This document shows positions 53,301 through 64,000 of a stretch of DNA of 64,000 nucleotides, piece by piece (within the stretch, counting starts at the first letter, position 1; the number at the start of each line of letters is the position of its first letter). Location: NCBI GenBank assembly GCA_013396655.1, contig WBMV01007373.1, positions 477,798 through 541,797 of the forward strand, written 5' to 3'. The notes under the pieces were generated by a model. That model was not told the DNA's origin, searched no databases, and saw only the letters and a list, made by a program, of their open reading frames with translations. This stretch comes from Campylorhamphus procurvoides (Eukaryota > Chordata > Aves > Passeriformes > Dendrocolaptidae). A program made the translations under genes and the position numbers.

Positions 53301-54294
53301 GTTATTCTTACAGTTGTGAGAGGGGGATGCTTTGAATAGTATTGCTAGTAGGATGTGTCTTACCCACATGGAAAAACTGGAAAACTTCAGTGGAAAACTC
53401 AAGGAAATGAAGAGGTGAGATGAGGTTAGAGGGCTGATACGAGCATATCACAAGGAAATAGTAACTGCTGTTTCTCAAATGCTCATAAGGAATTAGGGCT
53501 TAATCAGACTATGCTCCCCAGAAGAAGGAGGAGATACAGACCTTCCCACACACACCAGAGCAGCTCCTTTTCTCTTGCAAAAGAACATTTGCTTTCTGAA
53601 GTCTGAAGTGGAGGATGCTCATTGATTGCCACTGACACTCCTTGGCCTGTCACAAGACAAACCACTCATGTTGTTTACTCCACTTCTGGCCACTGAAGAC
53701 AAACTGGCATGTCTGAAAATGTCTTGGCAAAGAGGCAGGGGTAGAGGTATCCACATTTAACTTGTAATATGCTTTCAGCATGATTAAATAAAAACATAAC
53801 CACCTGTTACCCTTAATTCAGTGGGAGTATCTATTTTCAATTATAGCATTTACTATCCACCCTCAAGTATGGCAAGGAACACCATGGCAACATAAACACA
53901 GTCGTGGCTGCTTGAGAAAGTTAAATTATAAATAGCAATGTATAGCCCATGAGGTCCTGGAAATAAACGAACTAATCCATAGGCATTTGTTACTATGACA
54001 TAACATTTCCACTCAAATGCTGTTTGCCTCATCTCAAACCCCCTCCAAACAGATTTAGAAGTTCAGCATCACTTGACTCTAAGAGAGTTCAAGTTCAGAC
54101 ATGAAAGAAAGCAGAGAGAGTGGAGAAAATAAGCAACACAATGGAGAACAAATTAACAATTAAAAGAAGTTCTCATTGTAGGTTTTATTCTGTTTCCATT
54201 GAAGTTAATTTGGAAAACCACCCCCCAGACATATCCTAATATATAACAGAGTCCCCTCAATAAACACAAACATGTTTTATCCTGAATCATCCCT

Positions 54295-54303
54295 GGGGGG
54301 GGG
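54295..54303 (+). repeat. G9 homopolymer with A-rich flank
   Basis: Nine G followed by alternating A and G runs to about 54330, giving a purine-only strand in intron 1. Confidence 0.8.
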
Positions 54304-55410
54304 AAATCAGAAAAAAAGGGGGAAAAAAAAGGCAAAAAACCTTGTACTTCATTGAGTAGCAAACAGTTTGGAAATGCAAATAAACTTAGCAACCCTCTAA
54401 GACACTGGAGAGATTTCAGAACTCAGCACTCTCTTTGGCTTCAGTCTGGGGGAAAGATCCATGGTAACTGAGGGAATAGAGGGATTCAAACCCGAGCTGA
54501 GTACTCAAGAGGGAGCTGAATTATCAATTGTTCTAGTCTGCTCTACAGCTCCTTATTCCCTGCAAGGCCAAGGCCAGCCAGAACAGCAGCTTTTTGCCAG
54601 CTGGCCAGACGCCTGCTGGGCTTGGAGAGGCTTCCTTGCTTGGGAGTGAGACCAAGGACTCAACAATGGGAGAAGGGAAAGGGAAACAAAGCTTCTCTAA
54701 AGCTGGGACTGGAAATCGAGAGCGAAGAGGTGACTGACAAGCTTGTGGTGTGAGGACGGCAGTAATTTCATCCCATGTAGGCTCACAGACATTATAGAGG
54801 TTGGACACACATCTGGGGCCTGAATCTAATGGTGAAAATGTCTGTTAGGTTAGGCAAGAATGTTAAAGACTGAGAGACATCAGCTTGGCTTCTTTCTGGT
54901 TAGGAACAACAGAGCCCCGAAATCCACATTTTCTTTTAGCCATTGGTTAAAGCCAACTTTTGTTCAGACTGAGAGAAATCTGCAATGGATCTCCTGAGGT
55001 CAGTGCAACTATTTCAGATTTGCACCATGCAACTAAAATGGAATTTAAATTGCCAACATTTCTTTTCTAAAAATATGCTGTGTTTTATCACACTTATTTG
55101 GTGACAACTTGGCCTCTTCAACGTCAATGACAGACCTCATTGGTATTACTGTGGTGGAAATTTCACTGAATGAGTTTCCTTTCACACAGACTTGAAGCAA
55201 AACAAAAACTGATCCACTGAAGGAAGATTTAAATCAATCTTCTATTAAGTCTATGTAGTAACAGAAGCAGGCAAGTTACTTAAGACTGTAATCACGTGTA
55301 AACTTCTTATGTTTGATTTGGCTTATTGCAGTCATTGTACAATTAATGTATTAAATGAAAATATTACTTAAAGGTCAGTTAATTTGCACTTTCAAAGAAA
55401 ACCTGACCCT

Positions 55411-55440
55411 CCCCCCCCCAGAAAAAAAGAAAAAAGAAAA
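55411..55440 (+). repeat. C9 run followed by A-rich tract
   Basis: Nine C, then AGAAAAAAAGAAAAAAGAAAA, in intron 1. Low-complexity sequence prone to length change and sequencing error. Confidence 0.8.
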
Positions 55441-58400
55441 CCATCTCTGCATAACCAGGAGAAATACAAGCTTGGCCTGGGTAAGAACTTCATGCTTATC
55501 CATAGAATTATCATTGCCTTTATCTTTCTGATAAATAAAATTTTTTGGTTCACAGTGGACTTCTGTATTTAGGGAGCTTTCCAAGTAACATGGTGACACT
55601 AGCACAAAAGGGTATTTTTATATTTTTTAGTACTTTTTAGATAAAATGAGACCAAAAAGCTGAAAATATATTCAACAATTAGTTGTGTTTGTCATCAGCG
55701 ACTGATTGTTAATCAAGCAATTGAGCAACAGTGTGTGTCACACTGGAGTGTCATGATCACTGCATTGTCATGCATTGTAATAATATTTTTACTGAAAAAA
55801 ACCCTGAACATAGTCATTAATTGGTGAACACATTAAACCCAAGATGACATTTAGTGTGATGAAATGGAAAATAAGGCATACTCAGCATGCCCACAGAAAA
55901 CAATTCCCACAGAGCTTAAGTATTCCTAAATCACTTGGGCAAGACTAATCTTAGAACAGACACGTAAAAACCCCTAAATAAAGGCCACGATTTTTCTGAA
56001 GAGCGTATGAACAAGTCTTTTCCCAAATCCAGGCCCCAAACGTCCATGTGTGTGACTCACATGACGCCTTCAAACTAAGGATGTGCACAAGTTAAGGATG
56101 TGCCAGAGCTCAGTGTGCCAAACCAGCTTTGGAACTCCAAAAGTACAAAACCAATAGAACCCCAAACTGCCTCCGCATTTTCTGTCCACAAACAAGAAAA
56201 AGATGGAAGATGCATAATATTTTTTCCAAGAAGAGCCATTAAAATGTCATTCCTACAATTTAGCACCCTGCATTATACTTTATAAAAATAGTATTTTGAT
56301 ACATATCCAAGCATGCAAAATTAGCTGATCACTTATAACCAAAATTGGGAAGAAATGATGAACTGAGAAGGAGATAAACAAGCCTAAGACCAGACTAAAA
56401 GCATTATACATAAACACAGGTGAAGTTCAAGTCTGGTTTCCCCCACCTACAGACTGTAAACCCATCTGTTAGCCTGCCTTGAAATCTAAATTACCTTTTC
56501 TTAGCTCCTTTTTAAACACAGTCAATAAGCCCGGGGAGCACCTTGCCTTGCCTTCTAGATGCCTGCAGACTTAGGTAATTTCACTTCAATAAGTGCACAA
56601 TGTGCCTACCCAGAGTTGCTTTATTTTAGTAAAATCTTACAAAATATACTGCTGGTCACGACAGATGCTCTGTGAACCAAAGAAGATAAGAAGAGAATGT
56701 AAAGAAAATTGTAACTATTTGGAAAAAAAATAAAATGTAAATTACCAGTGAGTTTTACATGAGTAAGGTTACAAAGGATTATTCCTCACCCACAATGACT
56801 GAGTGCATTTCAAGGGTTTTCACGTGTGTCCTCTCCATCTCCACCCTTAGAGTATATAATGGTTGCCTGTGTGTGAGGTTGGACAGTAAGATGGAAAGCC
56901 TGCATGAATCTGAGCATCCACAACTGCCTTGGCTCTGTAAGGACAGCCTGGGGAACATATTTGTCAGCTCACCAGTCACACAGAAGAATACAGTGAATGA
57001 ATCATTGTTATATACTATGGGGTTTCCATTATCTGACTAGGCTGCCTTTTGTACCCAAGAACGTGATCTCTAACAGATTTTAACAATGCAAATGCCTATC
57101 AGAACAAAATGAATACTCCTGAAGGAAAATATAATTTGTAATCTTTCCTAGTTATTACAGAAATCTTTCTCTTCCTCTAATCTAAAAGGCTTTATAGCCT
57201 TTAAGGTCTATAAATCACCTAACTTTTTTTCTTTTTAACACGTGCAGTCAGGCAAAAATCACATGAAAATTGATAGAACTATATTATTTCTAACCTTAAA
57301 AGAACACAGATGAAGAAATTAAACAGACTGAACTAAGGGAAAAGGTATTTGACATATCAAAAGTATCAACCTTCAGGTTGCCAATACAGACATCTCCATT
57401 CATTATTAGGTACATAAACAGAAGTGGTCTCAATTTGTAAAGCACTGACCATTCAGCATTCACATCAACTCTTACAAGGGCCTCATGTTCTCAGCAAGTG
57501 AAAGTTCATCCCAGAATTAAAAAATATAAATGAAAGTGCTACATTTTAAAAGGCAGTATTGACATTCTGTGTCTTTCTTTCCCTGTTCTTTTGTTTCCAA
57601 GCCTACATTATGCTTCAAAGACAAACAGAGCTCATGGAGTGCTTGATAGCATCAAAGCTTTTAGAGTGCTTTAGCTTAGAAAATGTCCTAAAAAATCGAC
57701 AAGCTGTGCTTTCTTTTATGGGAAATGCAAAACTGGCCCCTGCATTTTGCTAACAAAGCCCTCAAATCAACTGTGCAGTATAATTTGCTCTAGATATACA
57801 CCTTGGAGAAAACAAGTGTTGACGGGGAGAGATAGAGCAAGAAAGATAACAAGAGATGTATGTCAGAGTCAGGCACTCCTTGGGTAATATCTAATCCTTT
57901 CCACTGAAAGATTTTTTTAATGATTTACACTGAAACTTGGGGAACAAAGGTAGTCTTGTTTCTTTCAGAGAGTTGTATTGAAATGTGCTAACAGGGGTAA
58001 GGCCGAAAATTGGATATTTTCGGACTTCTATTTGTAGTGGAGCTCAATAAAGATTTGACATCTGCTCTGCATTGCTGTGCTTTTATAGCTGACCACAACC
58101 AGTACAGCAAGGCCAAACTAAAGCAAGGTGTTTATTTTTGCCCATGGTAAAAGCCAGCTCTCCCTTTCATGGGTTCCTTCTTACAACTACAGTGAGCACG
58201 TAAAGAAAACCAAATAGGTGCTATGCTTGGGTACTAATAGTTCTGGTGCCTGCCCTCACCTGTGTTATCTGTTCCAATGACTCTCCCCAGGACAGGAGCT
58301 CTCAGGTCAATGTGAGGTCACCCTGAGGGTAGCAAAGGCCTTGTGATGTGAGCAGACATGACCCTCACCAAAGGCCAGGTCCCTGGGCTAACCAGAGACT

Positions 58401-61400
58401 TACACAATGATCAACTACTGTAAAAGGTCCTTTATGTCTCACAGCAATTTAGTACCTTGTAAAGGAATCGCTGTAAGATGTATTATAGCTGTTGATAGTT
58501 TGAATTAAAATTGCACAATCAGACTCCATTTTTGCTGGACAACTTCAGCCCCAAACTCCAGATTAACTTTTTCTGCAGAGGTTGTGGTCATGACATGGTT
58601 CAACTATTATTTTGCTTGCCAGTAATTAAATCGAATAAAATTTGAAAAGCTGACTTTACCTTCTGTTTGTTTACAGCCCTCTCGCTTACAACCAACACAC
58701 TGCTTTTACAAATGTTCCACACATTTAGGTAGCCCTGAAAATATGTTCTGTGGCTGTAGCTGGGAAATGAAAGAAGCACACATAGCTGATCCTGACTTAA
58801 TCTATCTGTACTGACTGCAGGATAAGTTGATGTAGTTTGTCCTCCAGTAGATCACTGTACTTTGGAAAAAAAACATTTTACACTTTATATCCTACTGAAG
58901 GCTTTGCTGCACATACATATAGTTATGTATAAATATCATAACACCTTCTCAAATGCCTTCAACGAACTTTAAATCTGCTTGAATAAAACATGTTATAACA
59001 AGTACCCTTTGTACACAAAACGGGAGAGTATGAAATCTTTTAAAGAAGAAATGTACACAAGATTCAGAGAATACAAATATTGTTTACACAGATGTTGTTG
59101 AAATAATTTTACATAAATAATCCACACTGGGAGAATGCATAATGCTTGAAACAAGAGCTAAACAATGGATATTTTTATAAAGCAGCAAGGATAACACTTC
59201 TAAACACAGAATTTGGTAATGCTGAGAGGACTTTTTGTTGAAAAACCATCATCTACATTTTCGGACATTTTGCAGGTCTCTGCTTGTTTGTATTCATGAC
59301 AATACAGCTGTTCCTCCACACCTCATGCAGGCAGAGCTCCCCACAGATCCAACTTGGCTTTTATTTAAAGCACAGAGTGGGAGCAATTCCACCAGGCTCA
59401 GCAGAGATAATCTTGGTTGAAATAAAGAACCAAGCAAAGGCAAACCTGTTAGGAATTTAGGTACTGGCCATGCACGTATAGTTCAGAACTAACAGACGTG
59501 TTAATGGTCATCCCTGTTTCCAAGGTAAAAACCCTGTGACTCCTGTAGTCTATTTGATGTTCAGCTTTCAAATACACACAGCCTAGCTTCACATCTTTCA
59601 TGGCATTTTACAGCACTAACAACTCCATTTTCGACAGGATCCAGCAAAAATATCTCTTCACCTATTCCCCTAGAGCATAATCACTTTCCACACACATCAA
59701 GAACTTCACTGTACTTTGCCTCTTCCAGAAGAGTTCAGTTCCAGGCTCACCTATCACATTTGGTTTACAATTTCAGATAAAGGCACCTCAAAAGCACAAA
59801 GCCATGTAATCCTTCCTGTGAAAAATTGTGGAATTTTGATTTGCAATGAGACCCAAGTCCAAGAATTTTTTACCATCTCCGCACTTTTCAATTGCTTGTT
59901 GCTCTTCTCACTTGCTTAGGAACGTGTTTTTTTAACTGATGATATTTAAAACCCCACAATGCAGCCTATTATAATATTCTCCCATATGATGCAACAAGCT
60001 ATTTGTAAGAATGAACTAACACATGAAAATGCAAGAGGAAAAATAACTGAGGAAGGCTCGTTTATTAACTGCAGCTGGGATGAGGATTGGTAGCATATCT
60101 TATGCAATTACTGGAACAGATTTTATTTGCTTTATATATTAATGCAAAGCAATGGCCTTTTCCTGATTTGTAAGATCTCAGTGTTAACAAAAGGATTGAA
60201 TTTGCATGGGTCGCTCCCAAAAATACCACAAATGAGGTAAAGAATGACTTCTAATTGGCAATCATATTGGTTTTGTCAACCAACAGCTCCATTCTGACCT
60301 GATTTACAAAGTTCTTAGAGCAGTTGTTATTATTTTGCTTAGAAATTAATGTGGTATTTCCTTTCTTAAATTATTTTAAAGTTGATGTGATAATACATAT
60401 GTAACAGACCTAAACAGCTGCCAAGAAAAATTCAGTTTACTGACTTAGCCTTGAATGAGGACTGTAGTGTGGTGCTGCAGCATCTCAACAAGGGTTTTTG
60501 GAACAACCTGTCTCTCCTGGTGTTTATGGACAAGGAACAAAGATGTCCAACTCCTCTATCCCAGCTCAAAATACACCAGAGCAGTTCAGTCTGTAGCAAA
60601 CAGCATTTCTTATGAAATGTTTTATTTGCAAGAAAGCATTTGGCCTCTAAGCTGATAGGTAGATAAAAAAACCTCCCATAAATATTTGGGTATCTTATCT
60701 AATAAGGGCATCAAGGAAGGAACACTTCAGGAACAGGATCTGCAGTAGCTAATGAAGGAATTTCCTACCCACAACAATGCCAGAAATTCTTCAAACCTGG
60801 AGACAGCACTGCTATTACACTCATCTATCAGTTCTTTACTCTTCTCTAGAGATAAATTTAGATCATAATAGTCATCCAGAGCAGCACTAACTGCTCACTG
60901 CTGCGTGCATAGGTATTTGCGTGCAAGGTAATGACTTGCCTGGACATTACACAGCATTTTGTTGCACATTTTTTTACGTTCCACACAAAATTTCACTACA
61001 GAAGATGAGGTACAGGTGCTTGACTGGCAGAGTTACCATTCCATTTTACTCCCTGTGCCAGATTATCCTCACAGAAACACTGTGGTGTTGGTGACAACAC
61101 ATCACCACAGGCTAAAGACATAGTTCTTTCTCATTCACATTGTGAGACTTCTATGGATGGGTAACCAGCAGTGCTAAAAAAGGAAAACTGCTCAAGGAAA
61201 TACTTTTGGATTTATGTATAAAGTGCACAGGCCAAAACCCACAGCAGCAACAATGGAAAAACAGAGTTGAAAGTCTGTGTAAGAAAAACAGCCCCAAAGG
61301 GGAAGCCATGCTATTGCATAAGAACTGCATTTTCCCCATACCTGTTGAAACACAGAACCTCAAACCCCCTTGGAGTGTTTAAGAGCCAGCAGTATCCATG

Positions 61401-62585
61401 TGAGTCAGGTACCCAAGTGCCACTGCAGACCAGGGCCCAGCATTCCAGCCCTGTGGGAAACTGGATATCCTTTGGAAGCTGCCTTTCCCTCAAAGCCCAC
61501 TGAGCCTCAGAGTGACTTAGCACCTTGCAAAAGGCAGTTTGGGCCCCTTGGAACCAAAATGCCCTGGGTATGTGAAGGGCAAGCGCTGCCTCGTGAGGAC
61601 TGCACAACCCCATCACCTCGTTCGGCACAGGTGGCAAAAGCTGTCACACACTGTTGTAGTTAACACACAACTGAGGGTAAAAGTAAGATAACACCACCTT
61701 CATAAGACGGTAGCAAATGTCATGAAGATGAACCACTATGAGAAACACAGTGTGGAACTTTTTTAGTATGTAAATACTGTAACAAAAATAGGATATCTGC
61801 CAATTTTACAATTTTGTCCTAGTTCATTTTATAATTAACAACTAAATTGATGCTAAACATAAGACATGCTTTAAGTTCCTCATTAGGGCACCTCAACTGC
61901 AGCACTTGGATTAAATAATGGATGATTCAACATAAGAGAAACTACAAGATACAGTATCTTTACTAATTCTGTTAACATGGTACAGAACAAATGAGAGCCA
62001 ACATTTCCTTGTGCCTCATCATGCATCAACCATTCCTGGTTTTGGAGATTTTTTAACTTTTCTGCATCTGGAAATCTTGTTTAACATTAACGTTTCAAAA
62101 TAAATTAGATCTGCTCCCTTCTGATGATGTAATGAACTGTGATTAACTAAGTGTGCTAGTCTGAGGACATCAGGAACTGGCTTGGATAAAATGTTGACTA
62201 CAGTAGGGTAATGCAATAAACAAAGAAAATTATGTATTAAAAGAATAATGCCACCCAATATCACAGGATACAATGTAACTTGGATGGAAAAAGGCTAGAA
62301 TTAAACCTATGCCTATTTAACTACATGTATGTGGTGGGTTTAGGTCCTGCTCCCAGCAGAAGGAATTTCCTGAGCAGCCTGAAGTAAATATTTGGCAGTT
62401 TCAATCCTCAGTTTTAGAAAACTGCTAATTTGCCAACTCTGAAGATACGGACAAAAAGACCATTGAAATGACTCCTCTGTCACACTCCTGAAGACTCCCC
62501 CACACACAGTGCAGAAAGTAAAACCGTGCGATGGACTTCGAGAACAAATGTATAACTCAATTAGCGAGTTAATTATCCATCAGTT

Positions 62586-62695
62586 AGCGCGCCCGGAGCC
62601 TCCCGCGGGACCCCGCGCGCCCAGGGCGCCCCCTGGCGGCGCTGCGGAGCTTGGGGCGCAGCTCAGCGCAAGATCCGCGCCCGGAGCCACAGCGC
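62586..62695. promoter_or_regulatory. Isolated CpG-dense patch in intron 1
   Basis: About 18 CpGs occur in roughly 110 bp, bounded abruptly by AT-rich DNA on both sides and about 0.8 kb inside intron 1. It holds a CTCF-like site. It could be a small insulator, an alternative promoter or an enhancer. No TATA box or coding exon with clear splice sites was identified in it. Confidence 0.6.
62624..62642 (-). promoter_or_regulatory. Strong CTCF-like binding site
   Basis: The minus strand reads GCGCCGCCAGGGGGCGCCC. The core CCAGGGGGCGC matches the vertebrate CTCF consensus exactly, with about 14 of 19 positions identical overall. The motif faces in the direction of PITPNC1 transcription. The match was made by eye against a remembered consensus. 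Confidence 0.6.
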
Positions 62696-62837
62696 AAAGG
62701 GCTCAGTAAAACAACATCGGGCGCTTTATTCGTACCTGCAGGACACTAAGCCATAAAGCACCATCTGTGTTTCATAGTCCGGCAGGCCTTTAGGCACCTA
62801 TTGAACGCACAAACACTTAATGAGCACAAGTAACTCC

Positions 62838-62853
62838 GGAGCACGTGTGCTCC
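62838..62853. promoter_or_regulatory. E-box inside a 7-bp inverted repeat
   Basis: GGAGCAC-GT-GTGCTCC contains a canonical CACGTG E-box (62842-62847), the type bound by USF, MYC/MAX or CLOCK/BMAL1, and overlaps the hypoxia-type core ACGTG. It lies about 0.6 kb downstream of exon 1. Function is not shown. Confidence 0.3.
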
Positions 62854-63421
62854 AGGTAGGTATCACTGTCTTACATCAGTGAGCAGGTGGGATGGACGCA
62901 GAGAAACAGAAACATCATGTTCCTAACACTGAGTTGAGAACACCCGACAAAGAGCAGATTGACTTTCAATCATTTCTTTAAATGGCACAAAGTTTTACTA
63001 ATAAATGATCACCTCTCTTCCATACCTGTGCTGGAGTTTCAGGCCACGTTCAGCTGCGAGGGTATTTTAAGCAAAGGTGAAATATATTTAGAAACTGGGT
63101 TTTGGACAAACGTTTTATCAGAAATTTCAGTACAAAAGAATTCCCTTGCAAACATGCATGAAATTCCTCTGAAAAGTCTGGTTGGAAAATCTTTATAGCC
63201 AATATTTTGACGACACAATGCTTTTGATACACTTAAGTTACCTTCGTTCCCGCAGGATTCCTTTATTTTCCAATAAAAACATTCCTCTCTAACCAATCAT
63301 CTCCGACCAAGTTCAGTACACGAAGAAGAAATATTCAGTAAAACAAATACAACCTCAACTCGCCTGGCAAGAGCAAACCCCGGGTAAGGAACAGCCTTCC
63401 CGGTACGAGCGTGGACCTTAC

Positions 63422-63469
63422 CTCTTCAACTGTCAGAGGCATACAGATCCGGTACTCCTTCATGAGCAT
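63422..63469 (-). CDS. PITPNC1: PITPNC1 coding exon 1 (residues 1-16)
   Basis: Encodes MLMKEYRICMPLTVEE, the first beta strand of the PITP fold, and ends in phase 0 at GAG|GTAAGG, a good donor. The ATG at 63469 is chosen because the frame upstream contains a stop (TGA) with no in-frame ATG between, and because family members start at exactly this residue (MLxKEY). The base at -3 is A, a favourable context, while +4 is C. A second ATG at codon 3 could be used by leaky scanning but would lose only two residues. The exon lies inside the CpG-rich 5' region. The 33.8 kb intron 1 follows. Confidence 0.95.
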
Positions 63470-63902
63470 ATTCCTGCTGCTCAGTGCGGACCCGCGAACT
63501 GGGAGAAAAGTGAGGATTTCTGCACAGAGATCACGACGAAAACCAAACACGGGGGGAAATAATCAAGCCTCTTTCTCTGTGCGCGCTTGACAATGTGTCC
63601 ACAAGACAGTAATGCAACCATCCAGGAAGGCTGACCCAGCAAGAAGAAAAACCAACACAACCGCTTCTTTCTTCCAGTTCTTCCTCCCTCACACCGCGAT
63701 CATGGGAATCTCACAGACGCTCGCACCGAGATACGCTACCAAGTCTCAAAGCCCCACCGCTATCGCCCCAGCCGAAGACATCCGTCGGAAGTGCACGGAA
63801 ACGCCGGGCTCTCTCGCGGCTCTGTCAAGACATGCCTGGGGCGGCGAGAAGAACCACCGAGCCCCAAATGTGGCAGCACGTCGGGCGGCAGGAGAGGGAT
63901 GC
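63470..63902 (-). other. PITPNC1: PITPNC1 predicted 5' UTR with four uORFs
   Basis: If transcription starts about 30 bp from the TATA box and the leader is unspliced, it is about 430 nt long, CpG-rich, and contains exactly four upstream ATGs. All four reading frames stop before the main start: 63825-63833 (2 codons plus stop), 63746-63781 (11 codons plus stop), 63689-63703 (4 codons plus stop) and 63481-63621 (46 codons plus stop). The last one ends 11 nt before the PITPNC1 ATG. No ATG in frame with the main ORF lies upstream. Such leaders commonly reduce or regulate initiation, but that effect is inferred here. The exact start site and any 5' UTR intron are unknown. Confidence 0.6.
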
Positions 63903-64000
63903 GGCGCCGGTTCCCAGACAAAGGGTTTTTATACCGCTCCGCTGCCCGGCTGCCAAGCGCGGCTCGCCCCTCCCCGCCGCAACGCGGCTGCGGCCGGCGC
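63500..64000. promoter_or_regulatory. CpG-rich promoter region (edge of CpG island)
   Basis: CpG dinucleotides, rare through the preceding 60 kb, become frequent here. They include a GGGGCGG GC box at about 63838-63844, and the window ends in sequence of nearly pure G+C. The island probably continues past base 64000. In human the neighbour on this side is PSMD12, oriented head to head. Whether a divergent promoter lies just outside the window cannot be seen. Confidence 0.75.
63926..63933 (-). promoter_or_regulatory. TATA box of the PITPNC1 promoter
   Basis: The minus strand reads GCGGTATAAAAACCC, a full match to TATAWAAR (TATAAAAA) flanked by GC-rich sequence, as is usual for a functional box. 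It would place the start site at about 63900-63905. Most CpG-type vertebrate promoters lack a TATA box, so this may mark a more focused start. No expression data are available in the sequence. Confidence 0.55.

Larger units (their letters stand above)
29620..63421 (-). other. PITPNC1: PITPNC1 intron 1 (33.8 kb, phase 0)
   Basis: A GTAAGG donor at 63421 and a TTGCTTTGCAG acceptor ending at 29620 delimit the largest intron in the window. It is AT-rich, with no recognisable gene, RNA gene or intact transposon. It contains both CR1 relics, the CpG/CTCF patch at 62.6 kb, the E-box palindrome and several homopolymer runs. A block at about 45058-45330 retains several CpGs. Apart from these I see ordinary intronic sequence. 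Open frames of up to about 150-180 codons on both strands (for example at 34769-35299 minus and 31700-32149 plus) have no domain or splice support. Confidence 0.9.
1..63902 (-). other. PITPNC1: PITPNC1 gene, 5' part (gene span in window)
   Basis: Six minus-strand coding exons splice in frame into the first 154 residues of a PITP-domain protein. It opens MLMKEYRICMPLTVEE and carries KLPSWARAVVPKIFYV, KAWNYYPYTITEYT and EVCFIDIASDEIPERYY. These blocks match PITPNC1 (RdgB-beta) rather than PITPNA/PITPNB or the larger PITPNM proteins. Known family role: cytosolic transfer of phosphatidylinositol and phosphatidic acid between membranes. Vertebrate PITPNC1 is roughly 270-330 residues depending on isoform, so about half of the protein is encoded here. 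The gene continues past the left edge of the window. The right limit is set by the predicted start site about 30 bp downstream of a TATA box and is an inference. The identification comes from remembered family sequence, not a search. Confidence 0.93.

Noticed and set aside
63335..63550. N-terminal extension of PITPNC1 upstream of the ATG at 63469
   Set aside because: The upstream in-frame stretch has no ATG (a GTG at most) before an in-frame stop, and family members begin at MLxKEY.
1..64000. Defence systems, CRISPR arrays, operons, endogenous retrovirus or tRNA/rRNA genes
   Set aside because: Nothing of this kind was recognised on either strand. The window reads as introns and exons of a single vertebrate gene.

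Overview
The window looks like vertebrate nuclear DNA, most likely from a bird. It is AT-rich intronic sequence with few interspersed repeats. The only clear transposon remnants are two CR1 LINE 3' ends, one of which keeps the typical avian CR1 terminus (ATTCTATGAT). There is no bacterial-style gene packing, operon, tRNA, rRNA or CRISPR array. The lineage within birds cannot be resolved from what I can see.

The whole window is explained by one gene on the minus strand: the 5' half of PITPNC1 (RdgB-beta), a cytoplasmic class II phosphatidylinositol/phosphatidic acid transfer protein. Six coding exons join in frame to give residues 1-154 of the PITP domain: exon 1 (63422-63469), exon 2 (29471-29619), exon 3 (25650-25738), an 8-nt microexon (25190-25197), exon 5 (16217-16288) and exon 6 (7270-7365). 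All junctions have AG acceptors. Donors are GT except at exon 2, which has a GC donor (AACAG|GCAAGT). The remaining exons, coding for the C-terminal part of the PITP domain and the tail, are not in this window and should lie to the left of base 1 in window coordinates.

Layout from right to left, following transcription: a CpG-rich promoter with a TATAAAAA box (about 63.8-64.0 kb); a leader with four short upstream ORFs; exon 1; a 33.8 kb intron 1, which contains a compact CpG-dense patch with a strong CTCF-like site (62.6 kb) and both CR1 relics; exon 2; a 3.7 kb GC-AG intron; exon 3; a 452 bp intron; the microexon; an 8.9 kb intron; exon 5; another 8.9 kb intron; exon 6; and 7.3 kb of intron 6. 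The long open frames elsewhere have no recognisable domains and no splice logic, and I treat them as chance.

I did not find a new multi-gene system. The most interesting observations concern splicing and regulation: the 8-nt microexon, whose skipping would bring in an immediate stop codon; the GC-AG intron just upstream of it; the uORF-rich leader; and the intronic CTCF/CpG patch.
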